Origin: Pseudomonas poae
GTDB taxonomy: Bacteria; Pseudomonadota; Gammaproteobacteria; Pseudomonadales; Pseudomonadaceae
Direction of reading: 5' to 3'
NCBI RefSeq assembly: GCF_001439785.1
Contig: NZ_JYLI01000026.1
Span: 1 to 64,000, forward strand
DNA: 64,000 nucleotides
Both the position numbers and the translations under genes were made by a program. Shown here in pieces: positions 38,648 to 47,420 of the stretch. Below the pieces are notes generated by a model. It worked only from the letters and a program-made list of their open reading frames with translations, was not told the origin of the DNA and searched no databases. Numbering within the stretch: position 1 is the stretch's first letter; each line of letters starts with the position of its first letter.

Positions 38648-39994
38648 ATGAAACTTGATTACCAACAATCCGTGACCAACTTTTCCGAAGCTTTTAACCT
38701 GTCCAAACGCGAAACAACCAAGGGCACCGATTATATTCCAGGCGGTTTCAGCAGACGCACCTTTGCGTTTGGACCCCATGCCATTTTTGTAGAAAAGGGC
38801 GACGCTCAATACATCCATACCATTGATGGAAAACGCTTACTCGACCTCAATAACAACTTTTCCACCAACGTACTCGGGCACAATCATCCGGCTGTCATTC
38901 AGGCAATCACGGACATGCTGCCGAATGGTTTTTCCTTCGGCAACCCGACCGATCATGAACTGGAACTCGCTAAATTGATTTGCGAGCGAATCGAATCAAT
39001 CGAGCAGGTCAAGTTCTCTTGCTCGGCGAGTGAAGCGTGCCTCAGTGCCGTTCGTATTGCGCGAGGTTACACTGGCCGCAACAAGATCGCCAAGTTCGAA
39101 GGCGGCTACCATGGCTTTACCGATGAACTCGCGGTTTCCGCTCATCCAAACCCTGACAACTTTCCCGGCCCGGACTTCAACCCCAAAGCCCTTCCAGACT
39201 CCGACGGCATTCCAGGCTACACAACCGAAAACGTCATTATTCTGGTGCAAAATAACTACGAAGCCTGCGAGAAAATCCTGCGTGGAAACGCAGAAGACAT
39301 CGCCTGCGTGATGATGGAGTTGCAGGCCTGCGCCGGTGGCATCGTAGTGCTCGACAAAACCTTCGTTAAAAAAATTCGCGCGCTGACTGAAGAATTGGGC
39401 ATTTTGCTGGTCGTCGATGAGACCGTCACTATGCGCGCGGCGTACAACGGCCTTCAAAGCGAGTATCAGATCAAGCCCGACCTGACCGTGCTGGGCAAGA
39501 TGATCGGCGGCGGCCTGCCTATTGGTGCAGTCGGCGGTAGCCGCAAAGTGTTCCGCGTGCTTGAAGATAACCAGGTGATGATCTCCGGCACCCACCATGG
39601 CCACCCGCTGGCGTGCGCAGCCGGTATTGCATGTCTCAAGGCCATGGATGAAAAAGCCTATAAAAGGCTTAACGACATGTACGCGAAGATCAAAACAGAA
39701 CTGAACAGTTGGGCCGCAGAGCACAGCTACCCCTTCGTTATTTATGGCGCCTTCTCTGTATTCGCTTTTGCGTTTACCCATGAAATGGGTCAGGCGATCA
39801 CCACGCACCGCGATCACTGGCACAAGATAGACGACAACAGCATGAGCATCTATGCGCTGGAAATGGCCACTCGTGGTTACTTCCCGGTACATCGTGGTCA
39901 GGTAGGCTTGACACTACCCATGACTGACGAAGACGTTAACGGCTATATTCAAACCACCAAGGATGTCGTTACGCTCATCTACGGCACCCACTGA
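38648..39994 (+). CDS. Class III aminotransferase, glutamate-1-semialdehyde aminomutase-like
   Basis: About 448 aa PLP enzyme of the GSA/beta-amino-acid aminotransferase group. It has GGFSRRTFAFGPHAIFVEKG near 32-51, GGYHGF near 152, VVDETV near 255-260 and the PLP Lys in LGKMIGGGLPIGAVGG (K284). The phosphate-contact motif, normally SGTEA, reads CSASEAC at 125-131, an unusual change. The family includes beta-phenylalanine aminotransferases, so a beta-amino or amino-aromatic acid is possible. The frame opens at 38528 but ATG 38648 fits the family. A terminator follows. It is probably an operon with the permease. Confidence 0.88.
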   Translation: MKLDYQQSVTNFSEAFNLSKRETTKGTDYIPGGFSRRTFAFGPHAIFVEKGDAQYIHTIDGKRLLDLNNNFSTNVLGHNHPAVIQAITDMLPNGFSFGNPTDHELELAKLICERIESIEQVKFSCSASEACLSAVRIARGYTGRNKIAKFEGGYHGFTDELAVSAHPNPDNFPGPDFNPKALPDSDGIPGYTTENVIILVQNNYEACEKILRGNAEDIACVMMELQACAGGIVVLDKTFVKKIRALTEELGILLVVDETVTMRAAYNGLQSEYQIKPDLTVLGKMIGGGLPIGAVGGSRKVFRVLEDNQVMISGTHHGHPLACAAGIACLKAMDEKAYKRLNDMYAKIKTELNSWAAEHSYPFVIYGAFSVFAFAFTHEMGQAITTHRDHWHKIDDNSMSIYALEMATRGYFPVHRGQVGLTLPMTDEDVNGYIQTTKDVVTLIYGTH

Positions 39995-40006
39995 TCCAGC
40001 CCTGCC

Positions 40007-40047
40007 AAGCCGGAATATTCATCTACTGGATATTCCGGCTTATTTTT
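40007..40047 (+). terminator. Rho-independent terminator after aminotransferase
   Basis: AAGCCGGAATATTC (40007-40020) pairs with GGATATTCCGGCTT (40028-40041), one mismatch, 7-base loop, followed by ATTTTTG. Confidence 0.8.
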
Positions 40048-40065
40048 GCCATTAAATCCAATCCA

Positions 40066-40098
40066 TAAAAAAGGCCTGGGATTAAAACCGACCAGGCC
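40066..40098 (-). terminator. Rho-independent terminator of antR
   Basis: On the minus strand, stem GGCCTGG/CCAGGCC (40092-40098 with 40073-40079) is followed by a T6 run. It lies 24 bp after the antR stop and faces the aminotransferase terminator. Confidence 0.8.
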
Positions 40099-40121
40099 AA
40101 TTCGCTTCTACACCACGCCCA

Positions 40122-41132
40122 TCACATATGCGCCCGACCGCCATCGTTACGATGCATCGTAGCACTTGGAATTTCATTGAATAATTTTTTGTATTCGCTC
40201 GCAAACCTGCCCAAGTGGTTAAACCCCCATTCAGTGGCGACGCTGGATATATTTGTTCCTCGTCCGCCATCCAGCAGCTGCTTGCGTACTTCAGACAAGC
40301 GTAACTTCTTCAGATAAGCCATCGGCGACATGCCCATATGTTTGCGAAAGCCATCAAAAAGCTTAAACCTGGAAACACCGGCTGCCTGTTCAATATCGTC
40401 GAGACGAATATCTTCGCGAGCGTTGGAATGTATGAAGTCTTTGGCTTTAAGTAAAAAGCTCGGCAGCCGCCCAATCAGACACTCGTGGATCTCATCGGTG
40501 TAGTTACTTTTTTGCGCCAGGATCAAACCCCTGACAAGAGAGGCCTCGATGTCTCTTGAAAATAGCGTCTGATCGAAAATCGCCCCACCCGCGTCTTGCT
40601 CTGACACAAAGTGGTTGATCAATCGCCACCAGGAGGCACTTGCGCCTATTTGTCCGTCCATCAGCGGATCGAAATTGATCGGGGTTTCCACGGGACGTTT
40701 CAGGATCTCTTCGAGCGCAAGCCTCATCGTGACTCGCGGGATGACCACCGACAGTTTCCTGCAATCGCCCGCTATTGAAAGCTCCTGGCTATGGAAAGGC
40801 GAAACGATGACCCCCATGCTCTTGTTGGACGAGATACGACGCCCGAGGTAAATCAGCTCCTGCTCGCCGGAAAGAGGCAGGCTGAGGCTGTAGCTGTCCA
40901 ATTGCTCGGAGCCCTCGACGCCGATACGAACGTCGGCCCCATACTCCAGGGTGCCAAGCTTGGTCGCATAGGAGCGAAACACTCTGGCGTTGTGCCGGAA
41001 TGAAACCCGCTCGGGTTGTGCACTTTGCAGGCTGTGCGGGCCGCAAACCTCCTCCATCCATGCTCGGGCACCTGCCATGTCACAGCAGTTGATCTGGATA
41101 TCACTATGGGGAACTACATGCGGCTCGGTCAT
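40122..41132 (-). CDS. antR: AraC/XylS-family activator of anthranilate genes
   Basis: 336 aa. The N-terminal ligand domain is of the XylS/AntR type (VSFRHNARVFRSYATKLGTLEYGADVRIGV). The C-terminal double HTH occupies about 235-330 (DIRLDDIEQAAGVSRFKLFDGFRKHMGMSPMAYLKKLRLSEVR, then SVATEWGFNHLGRFASEYKKLF). It lies divergent from antA across 466 bp, the arrangement known for AntR, which activates antABC with anthranilate as effector. A terminator follows. It may also drive the second dioxygenase genes, which follow antC without a clear terminator. Confidence 0.9.
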   Translation of the reverse strand: MTEPHVVPHSDIQINCCDMAGARAWMEEVCGPHSLQSAQPERVSFRHNARVFRSYATKLGTLEYGADVRIGVEGSEQLDSYSLSLPLSGEQELIYLGRRISSNKSMGVIVSPFHSQELSIAGDCRKLSVVIPRVTMRLALEEILKRPVETPINFDPLMDGQIGASASWWRLINHFVSEQDAGGAIFDQTLFSRDIEASLVRGLILAQKSNYTDEIHECLIGRLPSFLLKAKDFIHSNAREDIRLDDIEQAAGVSRFKLFDGFRKHMGMSPMAYLKKLRLSEVRKQLLDGGRGTNISSVATEWGFNHLGRFASEYKKLFNEIPSATMHRNDGGRAHM

Positions 41133-41598
41133 AGCAAGGCACCACGGTTATGAAAGACGGTGCGCTCTTCGGCGCGTACCCATAGCAACAGCAAGACATA
41201 TGCCACAGGGTAGATTACCGGCTAAAGCCAGTTAATTTGGACAGCATCCTCCGACTAATCGGATAGTTTCGCTTCTCTACCTGAAAACACCCGTCTCAAG
41301 TGCTCCCACAAGCACCATTCATGGGCTAAACCAGGGGAACTTGCACCACACGTTACCCGACAGACTTAACCGATGTAATGGATCGACACCTTTCTACCCA
41401 CAGTAACACCCACACTGCACGCTATAACAAACCGTTGAGTATCATTCTCATTAATATGAGTTTTCAATAGATATGACCACTTCCGGACTTTTTCAATCTC
41501 ATTAAATGGCTTTAAGTCATCAATAAATCGGATAGACCAATCGCCGCGCGCCGCCTCTAATAGGAACCCTGCATAACCGCACGATTGAGGATCTACCC
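41133..41598. promoter_or_regulatory. antR-antA divergent control region with AATCGGATAG direct repeat
   Basis: 466 bp without a gene. The 10-mer AATCGGATAG occurs at 41257-41266 and again at 41526-41535, the second 64 bp before the antA ATG. It contains GGATA, the 3' half of the known XylS/BenR-type site (TGCA-N6-GGNTA), although the TGCA half is not conserved. A weaker half-site (GGCTT) lies 22 bases upstream of the second copy. AntR binding is inference. Confidence 0.45.
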
Positions 41599-43002
41599 AT
41601 GAGCCGTATGCGCGATATTAGCCAGTGGAAAGAATATATCGAAAGTTGCCTGGACTTTCGAAGCGAGGAAGGTATCTATCGTATTGCTCGCGACATTTTC
41701 ACGGAGCCGGAACTTTTCGATCTGGAAATGGAACTGATTTTCGAAAAAAACTGGATCTACGCGTGCCATGAAAGCGAGATTCTGAACAAACACGATTTCG
41801 TAACAATGAACGCAGGTCGTCAGCCACTTATTATTACCCGTGACGGCGAGGGAAAGTTAAACGCTTTAATTAACGCTTGCCAACACCGTGGCACTACCTT
41901 GACTCGCGTCGGCAAAGGCAATCAGTCTACTTTTACCTGCCCTTTTCATGCGTGGTGCTATAAGAGCGACGGACGGCTTGTAAAAGTCAAGGCGCCGACT
42001 GAATACGGGGAAGACTTCGATAAAGCCACCCGTGGGTTGAAGAAGGCTCGCATAGAAAGTTACAAGGGCTTCGTCTTCGTCAGCCTTGACGTGAACGGCA
42101 CTGACTCACTTGAAAATTACCTGGGCGATGCGAAGGTCTTCTTCGACATGATGGTTGCCCAATCCCCCACCGGCGAACTGGAAGTACTGCCGGGCAAATC
42201 CGCCTATACCTACGACGGTAACTGGAAGCTGCAAAACGAGAACGGCCTCGACGGCTATCACGTCAGCACTGTCCACTACAACTATGTGTCGACCGTGCAA
42301 CATCGTCAGCAAGTGAATGCCTCCAAGGGCATCAACTCCGGCGACTTTCTTGATTACAGCAAGCTGGGTGCCGGGGATACCGAAACCGACGACGGCTGGT
42401 TCGCGTTCAACAACGGCCACAGCGTCTTGTTCAGCGACATGCCCAACCCGGAAGTTCGCCCAGGGTACGCAACCATCATGCCGCGACTGGTGGAGGAATA
42501 CGGCCAGGACAAAGCCGAGTGGATGATGCATCGCCTGCGTAACCTGAACGTCTATCCGAGCATGTTTTTCCTCGATCAGATCAGCTCACAGTTGCGAATC
42601 ATCCGCCCGGTTGCGTGGAACAAGACCGAGATCAACAGTTTTTGCCTTGGCGTGAAAGGCGAGTCTGATGCCGACCGCGAGAACCGAATCCGCCAATTCG
42701 AAGACTTCTTCAATGTGTCCGGCATGGGCACACCCGACGACCTCGTCGAGTTTCGTGAAGCGCAACGCGGATTCCAGGCGCGCCTGGAACGCTGGAGCGA
42801 CATTTCCCGTGGCCGCGACAAGTGGACAACGGGGCCTACGAAAAACACCGACACCATCGGTATTTCTCCGGCCATGATCGGGGCCGAATTTACCCACGAA
42901 GGCCTGTACGTGAATCAACACGGCAACTGGCAGAAGTTTCTGCTCAATGGTCTGGCGCGTAAAGAAGCCGATGCCCAAGCGCTGAAACTGAAAGAGGTAT
43001 AA
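41599..43002 (+). CDS. antA: Anthranilate 1,2-dioxygenase, large (alpha) subunit
   Basis: 467 aa Rieske oxygenase; converts anthranilate to catechol, CO2 and ammonia. It has the [2Fe-2S] ligands CQH (94-96) and CPFH (114-117), the mononuclear iron ligands D218, H221 and H226 within NENGLDGYHVSTVH, and an overall text very close to Pseudomonas AntA (FTEPELFDLEMELIFEKNWIY, then GKSAYTYDGNWKLQNENGLDG). It is the first gene of the plus-strand run and lies opposite antR. Catechol made here is used by CatA. Benzoate dioxygenase BenA is the nearest alternative, but the antR context and sequence favour AntA. Confidence 0.95.
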   Translation: MSRMRDISQWKEYIESCLDFRSEEGIYRIARDIFTEPELFDLEMELIFEKNWIYACHESEILNKHDFVTMNAGRQPLIITRDGEGKLNALINACQHRGTTLTRVGKGNQSTFTCPFHAWCYKSDGRLVKVKAPTEYGEDFDKATRGLKKARIESYKGFVFVSLDVNGTDSLENYLGDAKVFFDMMVAQSPTGELEVLPGKSAYTYDGNWKLQNENGLDGYHVSTVHYNYVSTVQHRQQVNASKGINSGDFLDYSKLGAGDTETDDGWFAFNNGHSVLFSDMPNPEVRPGYATIMPRLVEEYGQDKAEWMMHRLRNLNVYPSMFFLDQISSQLRIIRPVAWNKTEINSFCLGVKGESDADRENRIRQFEDFFNVSGMGTPDDLVEFREAQRGFQARLERWSDISRGRDKWTTGPTKNTDTIGISPAMIGAEFTHEGLYVNQHGNWQKFLLNGLARKEADAQALKLKEV

Positions 43003-43006
43003 GGCA

Positions 43007-43498
43007 ATGAACTTCGAACTTCAGTATCGAGTGGAGCAATTCCTCTACAAGAAAGCAGAACTGTGCGATGACCAGGATTGGGATGCTTACCTGGCACTCT
43101 TCAGTGAAGACAGCGTGTTTCACCTGCCGCAATGGGACTCCGAGCACGTCTACACCACCGACCCCAAGCGCGAGATGTCGCTGATTTACTATCCCAACCG
43201 TGGTGGCCTGGAAGACCGGGTATTCCGGATCCGTACAGGCAAAGCCGCCTCCGCGACACCGCTGCCACGGACCTTGCATCAAATCAATAACGTGCGGATT
43301 CACCCGTTGGAGGGTGGCGATCTTGAAGTGCGGGTTAACTGGCAGACCTTGTATTACCGCCAGTCCTTATCCGAGCACTTCTACGGGCGCGCCACCTACA
43401 CACTTCGACCGCAGGGTGACAGCTGGCTGATCTCCAAGAAGCACAGCGTGCTGCTGAATGACAAGATCAATTCAGTGTTGGATTTCTACCATATTTAA
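43007..43498 (+). CDS. antB: Anthranilate 1,2-dioxygenase, small (beta) subunit
   Basis: 163 aa, cone-fold structural subunit of the alpha3beta3 hexamer. Features are LQYRVEQFLYKKAELCDDQDWDAYLALF and the C-terminal SWLISKKHSVLLNDKINSVLDFYHI. It has no cofactor. It starts 4 bp after antA, so the two are translationally coupled. Confidence 0.95.
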   Translation: MNFELQYRVEQFLYKKAELCDDQDWDAYLALFSEDSVFHLPQWDSEHVYTTDPKREMSLIYYPNRGGLEDRVFRIRTGKAASATPLPRTLHQINNVRIHPLEGGDLEVRVNWQTLYYRQSLSEHFYGRATYTLRPQGDSWLISKKHSVLLNDKINSVLDFYHI

Positions 43499-43517
43499 GT
43501 CTGCGAAAGGTTAAATC

Positions 43518-44537
43518 ATGTACCAGGTTGCGTTGAACTTCGCTGACGGTAAAACACTGTTTTGCCCCGTCCAGCCTAACGAAATTTTGTTGGATGCTGC
43601 GCTCAGAAGTGGGATCAAGATCCCTCTGGATTGCCGCGAAGGGGTTTGCGCGACCTGCCAGGGCCGTTGTGAGTCCGGAAGCTACACTCAAGATTACGTA
43701 GATGAAGAAGCCCTTTCCGAACAGGATTTGGCTGACCGCAAGGTTCTGTCATGCCAAACAAGGGTGCTGTCCGACGCATCCTTCTACTTTGACTTCGACT
43801 CGACACTGTGTGGAAGTGCTGGAACTTCAGAGGTGACCACCACAGTCACTGAAGTCATTCAGGTATCCGATAGCACCGCAATATTGAAGGTCGAACTGGC
43901 GTCCGGTGCTGCCCCACTGAATTATCTGCCCGGCCAGTATGCGCGCCTGCAAGTGCCGGATACCGGTCACAGTCGCTCCTATTCGTTTGCCTGTGCACCT
44001 GGCCGTCGAACCCTTGAATTTCTGGTTCGTCTCCTGCCCAGCGGGGTCATGACCGACTACGTACGCGATCGGTGCAAGCCAGGCGACATCATCCAGATGG
44101 AAGCGCCACTGGGGGCCTTCTACCTGCGCCATATCGATCGTCCGGTGTTGATGGTCGCCGGAGGAACCGGACTGTCCGCCTTCCTCGGCATGCTCGATCA
44201 ACTGGCGGAGAAAGGCGGGTCCGGATTCCCGGTGCATCTTTTCTATGGTGTGAGGACCGAACAGGATCTGTGCGAAATGCCTCGCATGGAGGCGTATAAA
44301 TCAACGATTCAAGACTTCGACTTCACTCCGGTCCTTAGCAATGCTGCTGAAGATTGGCAGGGCAAAAAGGGGTTCATTCCTGAACATCTCGCCCCCTTCG
44401 AGCATTCAGACACACCCTTTGACCTGTATATGTGCGGCCCTCCCCCCATGGTCGAGTCGGTAAAAACATGGCATGTGGAAAAACAACTTACCGCTGTGCG
44501 GATGTATTTTGAAAAGTTCACGGAAAGTAATACCTGA
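43518..44537 (+). CDS. antC: Anthranilate dioxygenase reductase
   Basis: 339 aa BenC-type electron supplier. The N-terminal plant-type [2Fe-2S] domain has C39, C44, C47 and C79. The FAD domain follows (RSYSFACAPG near 155) and then the NAD domain (GGTGLSAFLGML near 215, CGPPPMVES near 315). It takes electrons from NADH and passes them to AntA. It lies 19 bp after antB. No terminator is seen before the next reductase gene 65 bp downstream. Confidence 0.95.
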   Translation: MYQVALNFADGKTLFCPVQPNEILLDAALRSGIKIPLDCREGVCATCQGRCESGSYTQDYVDEEALSEQDLADRKVLSCQTRVLSDASFYFDFDSTLCGSAGTSEVTTTVTEVIQVSDSTAILKVELASGAAPLNYLPGQYARLQVPDTGHSRSYSFACAPGRRTLEFLVRLLPSGVMTDYVRDRCKPGDIIQMEAPLGAFYLRHIDRPVLMVAGGTGLSAFLGMLDQLAEKGGSGFPVHLFYGVRTEQDLCEMPRMEAYKSTIQDFDFTPVLSNAAEDWQGKKGFIPEHLAPFEHSDTPFDLYMCGPPPMVESVKTWHVEKQLTAVRMYFEKFTESNT

Positions 44538-44602
44538 ACCACTAGTGGCACCGGACACCCAGTTGAATTTTATTGACTGCCAGTTATGTACGCGGGTTCT
44601 TT

Positions 44603-45547
44603 ATGTCCAGCTTATCAGTAAAAATAGAACGCATTGAGGCACTGACTCCCCGCATTCGGCGGTTGGTATTAGTTGCTCAAGACGGTGGGCAGCTCCCTGA
44701 ATTCACACCAGGGGCCCACCTTGAACTGCACATTCCAGGTGATAGAAAGCAGAAGCGTGCCTACTCAATCGTGAACTTGTCGGCCGGCGACCATTATGAA
44801 ATTGCCGTACAACTCGATGACAAGAGCACAGGGGGCTCCAAGTGGGTGCATACGCTGACGGAAGGTCAGGTCATTGAGGTAGAACCGCCTCGCAATCATT
44901 TCCCCCTGGTCGAAGAAGCCAAACACATACTGCTGATAGCGGGTGGAATCGGCATCACACCGATGCTCGGCATGGGCCGCGCGCTGCTGGCATCCAAACA
45001 GGCATTCACCCTGCATTACGCCGGCCGCACCGCAGAAAACATGGCTTATCTGGACGAAGTACAGTGCCTGGACAATAGCCAATGCTGGATAAGCGGTGGA
45101 GACGCCAGCAAACGTTTCGCGGCATCGCGTGTATTAGCGACCCCCTCTGAAGGCACTCATCTGTATATCTGCGGCCCCGTAGAGATGATCACCTCGGTGA
45201 TACAAACCGCTCGGGAACTTGGTTGGCCGGAAGATCACGTCCACTACGAATTGTTCGCCGGTGCGCTTGAAGAAGATGGCGACCAGGCGTTTGAAGTAGA
45301 ACTTCGCGCGAGTGGAGTAACGCTTGCAGTGAACGCGGGGCAGACCTTGTTGGACGTGATGATCGAGGCCGGCCTGGACCCGATGTTCGACTGCCGACGA
45401 GGTGATTGCGGTGTATGCGTAACACAAGTCATCGAGGGTGAAGCCGATCACCGTGACATCTGCCTGTCCGATCGCGAGCGCTCCGGCGGCGCCTTCTGCA
45501 CCTGTGTCTCTCGTGCCAAGACTGCCAAGTTGGTACTTGACCTCTAA
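44603..45547 (+). CDS. Phthalate-dioxygenase-reductase-family (VanB-like) oxidoreductase
   Basis: About 314 aa with reversed domain order compared with AntC. FMN/FAD domain first (RAYSIVNLSAG near 52-62), NAD domain (LIAGGIGITPML near 111-122, YICGPVEM near 188-195), then C-terminal [2Fe-2S] with C264, C269, C272 and C301. It supplies electrons to the Rieske oxygenase encoded immediately downstream (18-bp gap). Having two reductases of different classes side by side indicates two separate dioxygenase systems. ATG 44603 is chosen; the frame opens at 44573. Confidence 0.9.
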   Translation: MSSLSVKIERIEALTPRIRRLVLVAQDGGQLPEFTPGAHLELHIPGDRKQKRAYSIVNLSAGDHYEIAVQLDDKSTGGSKWVHTLTEGQVIEVEPPRNHFPLVEEAKHILLIAGGIGITPMLGMGRALLASKQAFTLHYAGRTAENMAYLDEVQCLDNSQCWISGGDASKRFAASRVLATPSEGTHLYICGPVEMITSVIQTARELGWPEDHVHYELFAGALEEDGDQAFEVELRASGVTLAVNAGQTLLDVMIEAGLDPMFDCRRGDCGVCVTQVIEGEADHRDICLSDRERSGGAFCTCVSRAKTAKLVLDL

Positions 45548-45565
45548 TAATTAAAGGAGAGAACA

Positions 45566-46897
45566 ATGATTCCTACCAATGAACAAATTGCCGACCTGAT
45601 CCGGCCCGACAGCGTTCATAAAAGCGTGTACACCGACCCTGTTCTCTTTCAACTCGAAATGGAGCGAATTTATGGGCATGCCTGGATTTATGTCGGCCAT
45701 GAGAGCCAGGTAAAGAACCCTGGTGACTACCACACGACTCGGATCGGCGACCAGGATGTGGTGATGGTCCGTGCGCCTGACGGCAAAGTAAACGTCCATT
45801 ACAACCGCTGCCCGCATAAAGGGGCAAAGTTGGTCGCGGACGGTGACGGCAATGTCGGCAAGTTTTTCCGCTGCCCCTACCACGCCTGGACATTCAAGCT
45901 GGACGGTTCGCACCTGTCGGCACCGCTGAAGAGCGGCTTCGAGGGCACATGCTACGACCCGAAACATCCGGATTTCTCCATGGCCAGTGTGGCCAGGGTC
46001 GATAGCTACCGCGGCTTCGTATTCGCCAGCCAGGCGTCCTACGGCGAAGACCTTAAAACCTTCCTCGGTGGCGTCGTCAGTTCCATCGACAACATGTGCG
46101 ACCGATCTCCGGTGGGTGAACTTGAAGTAGCCGGCGGTATTTTCCGCGTACAACAACGTTCCAATTGGAAAGTTTTCTACGAAAACCTCCACGACACCAT
46201 GCACGCACGGGTGACCCACGAATCATCGGTCGATGCCGCTCGAGAACAGGCTGAAGCCATCGGCGAGATGCCGTTCGAACTGCTGATCATGGACGGCAAT
46301 GGCGAGCCCTATGACTTCTGGGAAAAACTGGAACTGCGTGCCTACCACAATGGCCATGGCTACATGGAGGCGATTTTCGATCCGGATGCCGCTGAGAAAG
46401 ACGAAGTTTCCCGCGCGCACTTTGAATGTTTGAGCCAAGCCTACGGGGCAGACCGGGCGCGTGAAATCATGGGCATGAACCGACATAACACCGTGATCTA
46501 CGGCAGCGGATCGCCTCATACCGTGTTCATGCAATTCCGGGTTATCCGCCCGGTTGCCGTCGATAAAACCATGGTGGAAATCCAGACGTTCCGCTGTAAA
46601 GGTGCCCCTGATGTGGTGTTCGATCGGGCACTGACTTATGCCAACGTTATCAACTCCCCTTCTTCAAATGTCATGCCCGACGACGTTGAAGTGTATGCCC
46701 GCTGCCAGGAGGGCAACATGACCCGAGGCGGCACCTGGATCAGCATGCACCGTTATGTCGGCACCGATAAGGTCCTTGAAGACGGCGCCGTCTCTACCAA
46801 TGGCACCAGCGAACTGCCCATGCGTAACCAGTTTGCCGCCTGGAAAAAGTTCATGACCGGAACAATTATCGCCAAGGAGAGCAATAATGTTGCTTGA
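45566..46897 (+). CDS. Second aromatic ring-hydroxylating dioxygenase, alpha subunit
   Basis: 443 aa Rieske oxygenase. It has C82-x-H84 and C103-x2-H106 for the [2Fe-2S] cluster, and D210, H213, H218 for mononuclear iron (FYENLHDTMHARVTH). Both sites are complete, so it should be active. It is clearly different from AntA and closer to the broad terephthalate/salicylate-type class. The substrate is not known. AAGGAG lies 8 bases before the ATG. Its 3' end overlaps the beta subunit start. The genes after it (SDR, DLH-like, ALDH) suggest a cis-diol intermediate that is further processed. Confidence 0.9.
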   Translation: MIPTNEQIADLIRPDSVHKSVYTDPVLFQLEMERIYGHAWIYVGHESQVKNPGDYHTTRIGDQDVVMVRAPDGKVNVHYNRCPHKGAKLVADGDGNVGKFFRCPYHAWTFKLDGSHLSAPLKSGFEGTCYDPKHPDFSMASVARVDSYRGFVFASQASYGEDLKTFLGGVVSSIDNMCDRSPVGELEVAGGIFRVQQRSNWKVFYENLHDTMHARVTHESSVDAAREQAEAIGEMPFELLIMDGNGEPYDFWEKLELRAYHNGHGYMEAIFDPDAAEKDEVSRAHFECLSQAYGADRAREIMGMNRHNTVIYGSGSPHTVFMQFRVIRPVAVDKTMVEIQTFRCKGAPDVVFDRALTYANVINSPSSNVMPDDVEVYARCQEGNMTRGGTWISMHRYVGTDKVLEDGAVSTNGTSELPMRNQFAAWKKFMTGTIIAKESNNVA

Positions 46898-47420
46898 CCG
46901 CGCTTTCAACGTAAATACATCCGACGTCAAGCCTGCACTTGTCGAAGAGGCCACCCTTCGCTCGATCGAGCAATTTCTTTTTAAGGAAGCTCGCCTGCTG
47001 GATACGTGGAAGTTCTGGGAATGGGACAAACTCTTTACCGATGACGGCATGTATTGGGTGCCGCAAAAGCATAACCAGGTAAACCCTTTTGATCACATTT
47101 CCCTGTTCTGGGAAAACCGCATGCTGCGCGAGACACGCATTCGTCGCGTGGAAAATGCGCGTAACTGGTCACAGCAACCCCAAACTCAAACAGCGCACTT
47201 GATTGGCAATGTTTGCATCGAAGGCCTGGACGAGGACGATTGCCTGGTAGTCAGCGCGGTGTTCCAGGCCACGGAATGGCGTTTGGACCAACGTCAACTC
47301 GCCGGGCGTTACACCTACAAACTTACCGGCAATAAAGTGGAGGGTTGGAAGATCAAGCTCAAGCGTGTTGACCTGGTCAACTGCAATGATGTGTTTGCCA
47401 ACCTGGAGGTATTCGTTTGA
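46887..47420 (+). CDS. Second ring-hydroxylating dioxygenase, beta subunit
   Basis: 177 aa cone-fold subunit (TLRSIEQFLFKEARLLDTWKFWEWDKLFTDDGMYWVP near 28-65; C-terminal KIKLKRVDLVNCNDVFANLEVFV). It starts within the last 11 bases of the alpha gene, a translational overlap typical of subunit pairs. AAGGAG precedes. It makes the structural partner of the alpha subunit. Confidence 0.9.
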   Translation: MLLDRAFNVNTSDVKPALVEEATLRSIEQFLFKEARLLDTWKFWEWDKLFTDDGMYWVPQKHNQVNPFDHISLFWENRMLRETRIRRVENARNWSQQPQTQTAHLIGNVCIEGLDEDDCLVVSAVFQATEWRLDQRQLAGRYTYKLTGNKVEGWKIKLKRVDLVNCNDVFANLEVFV

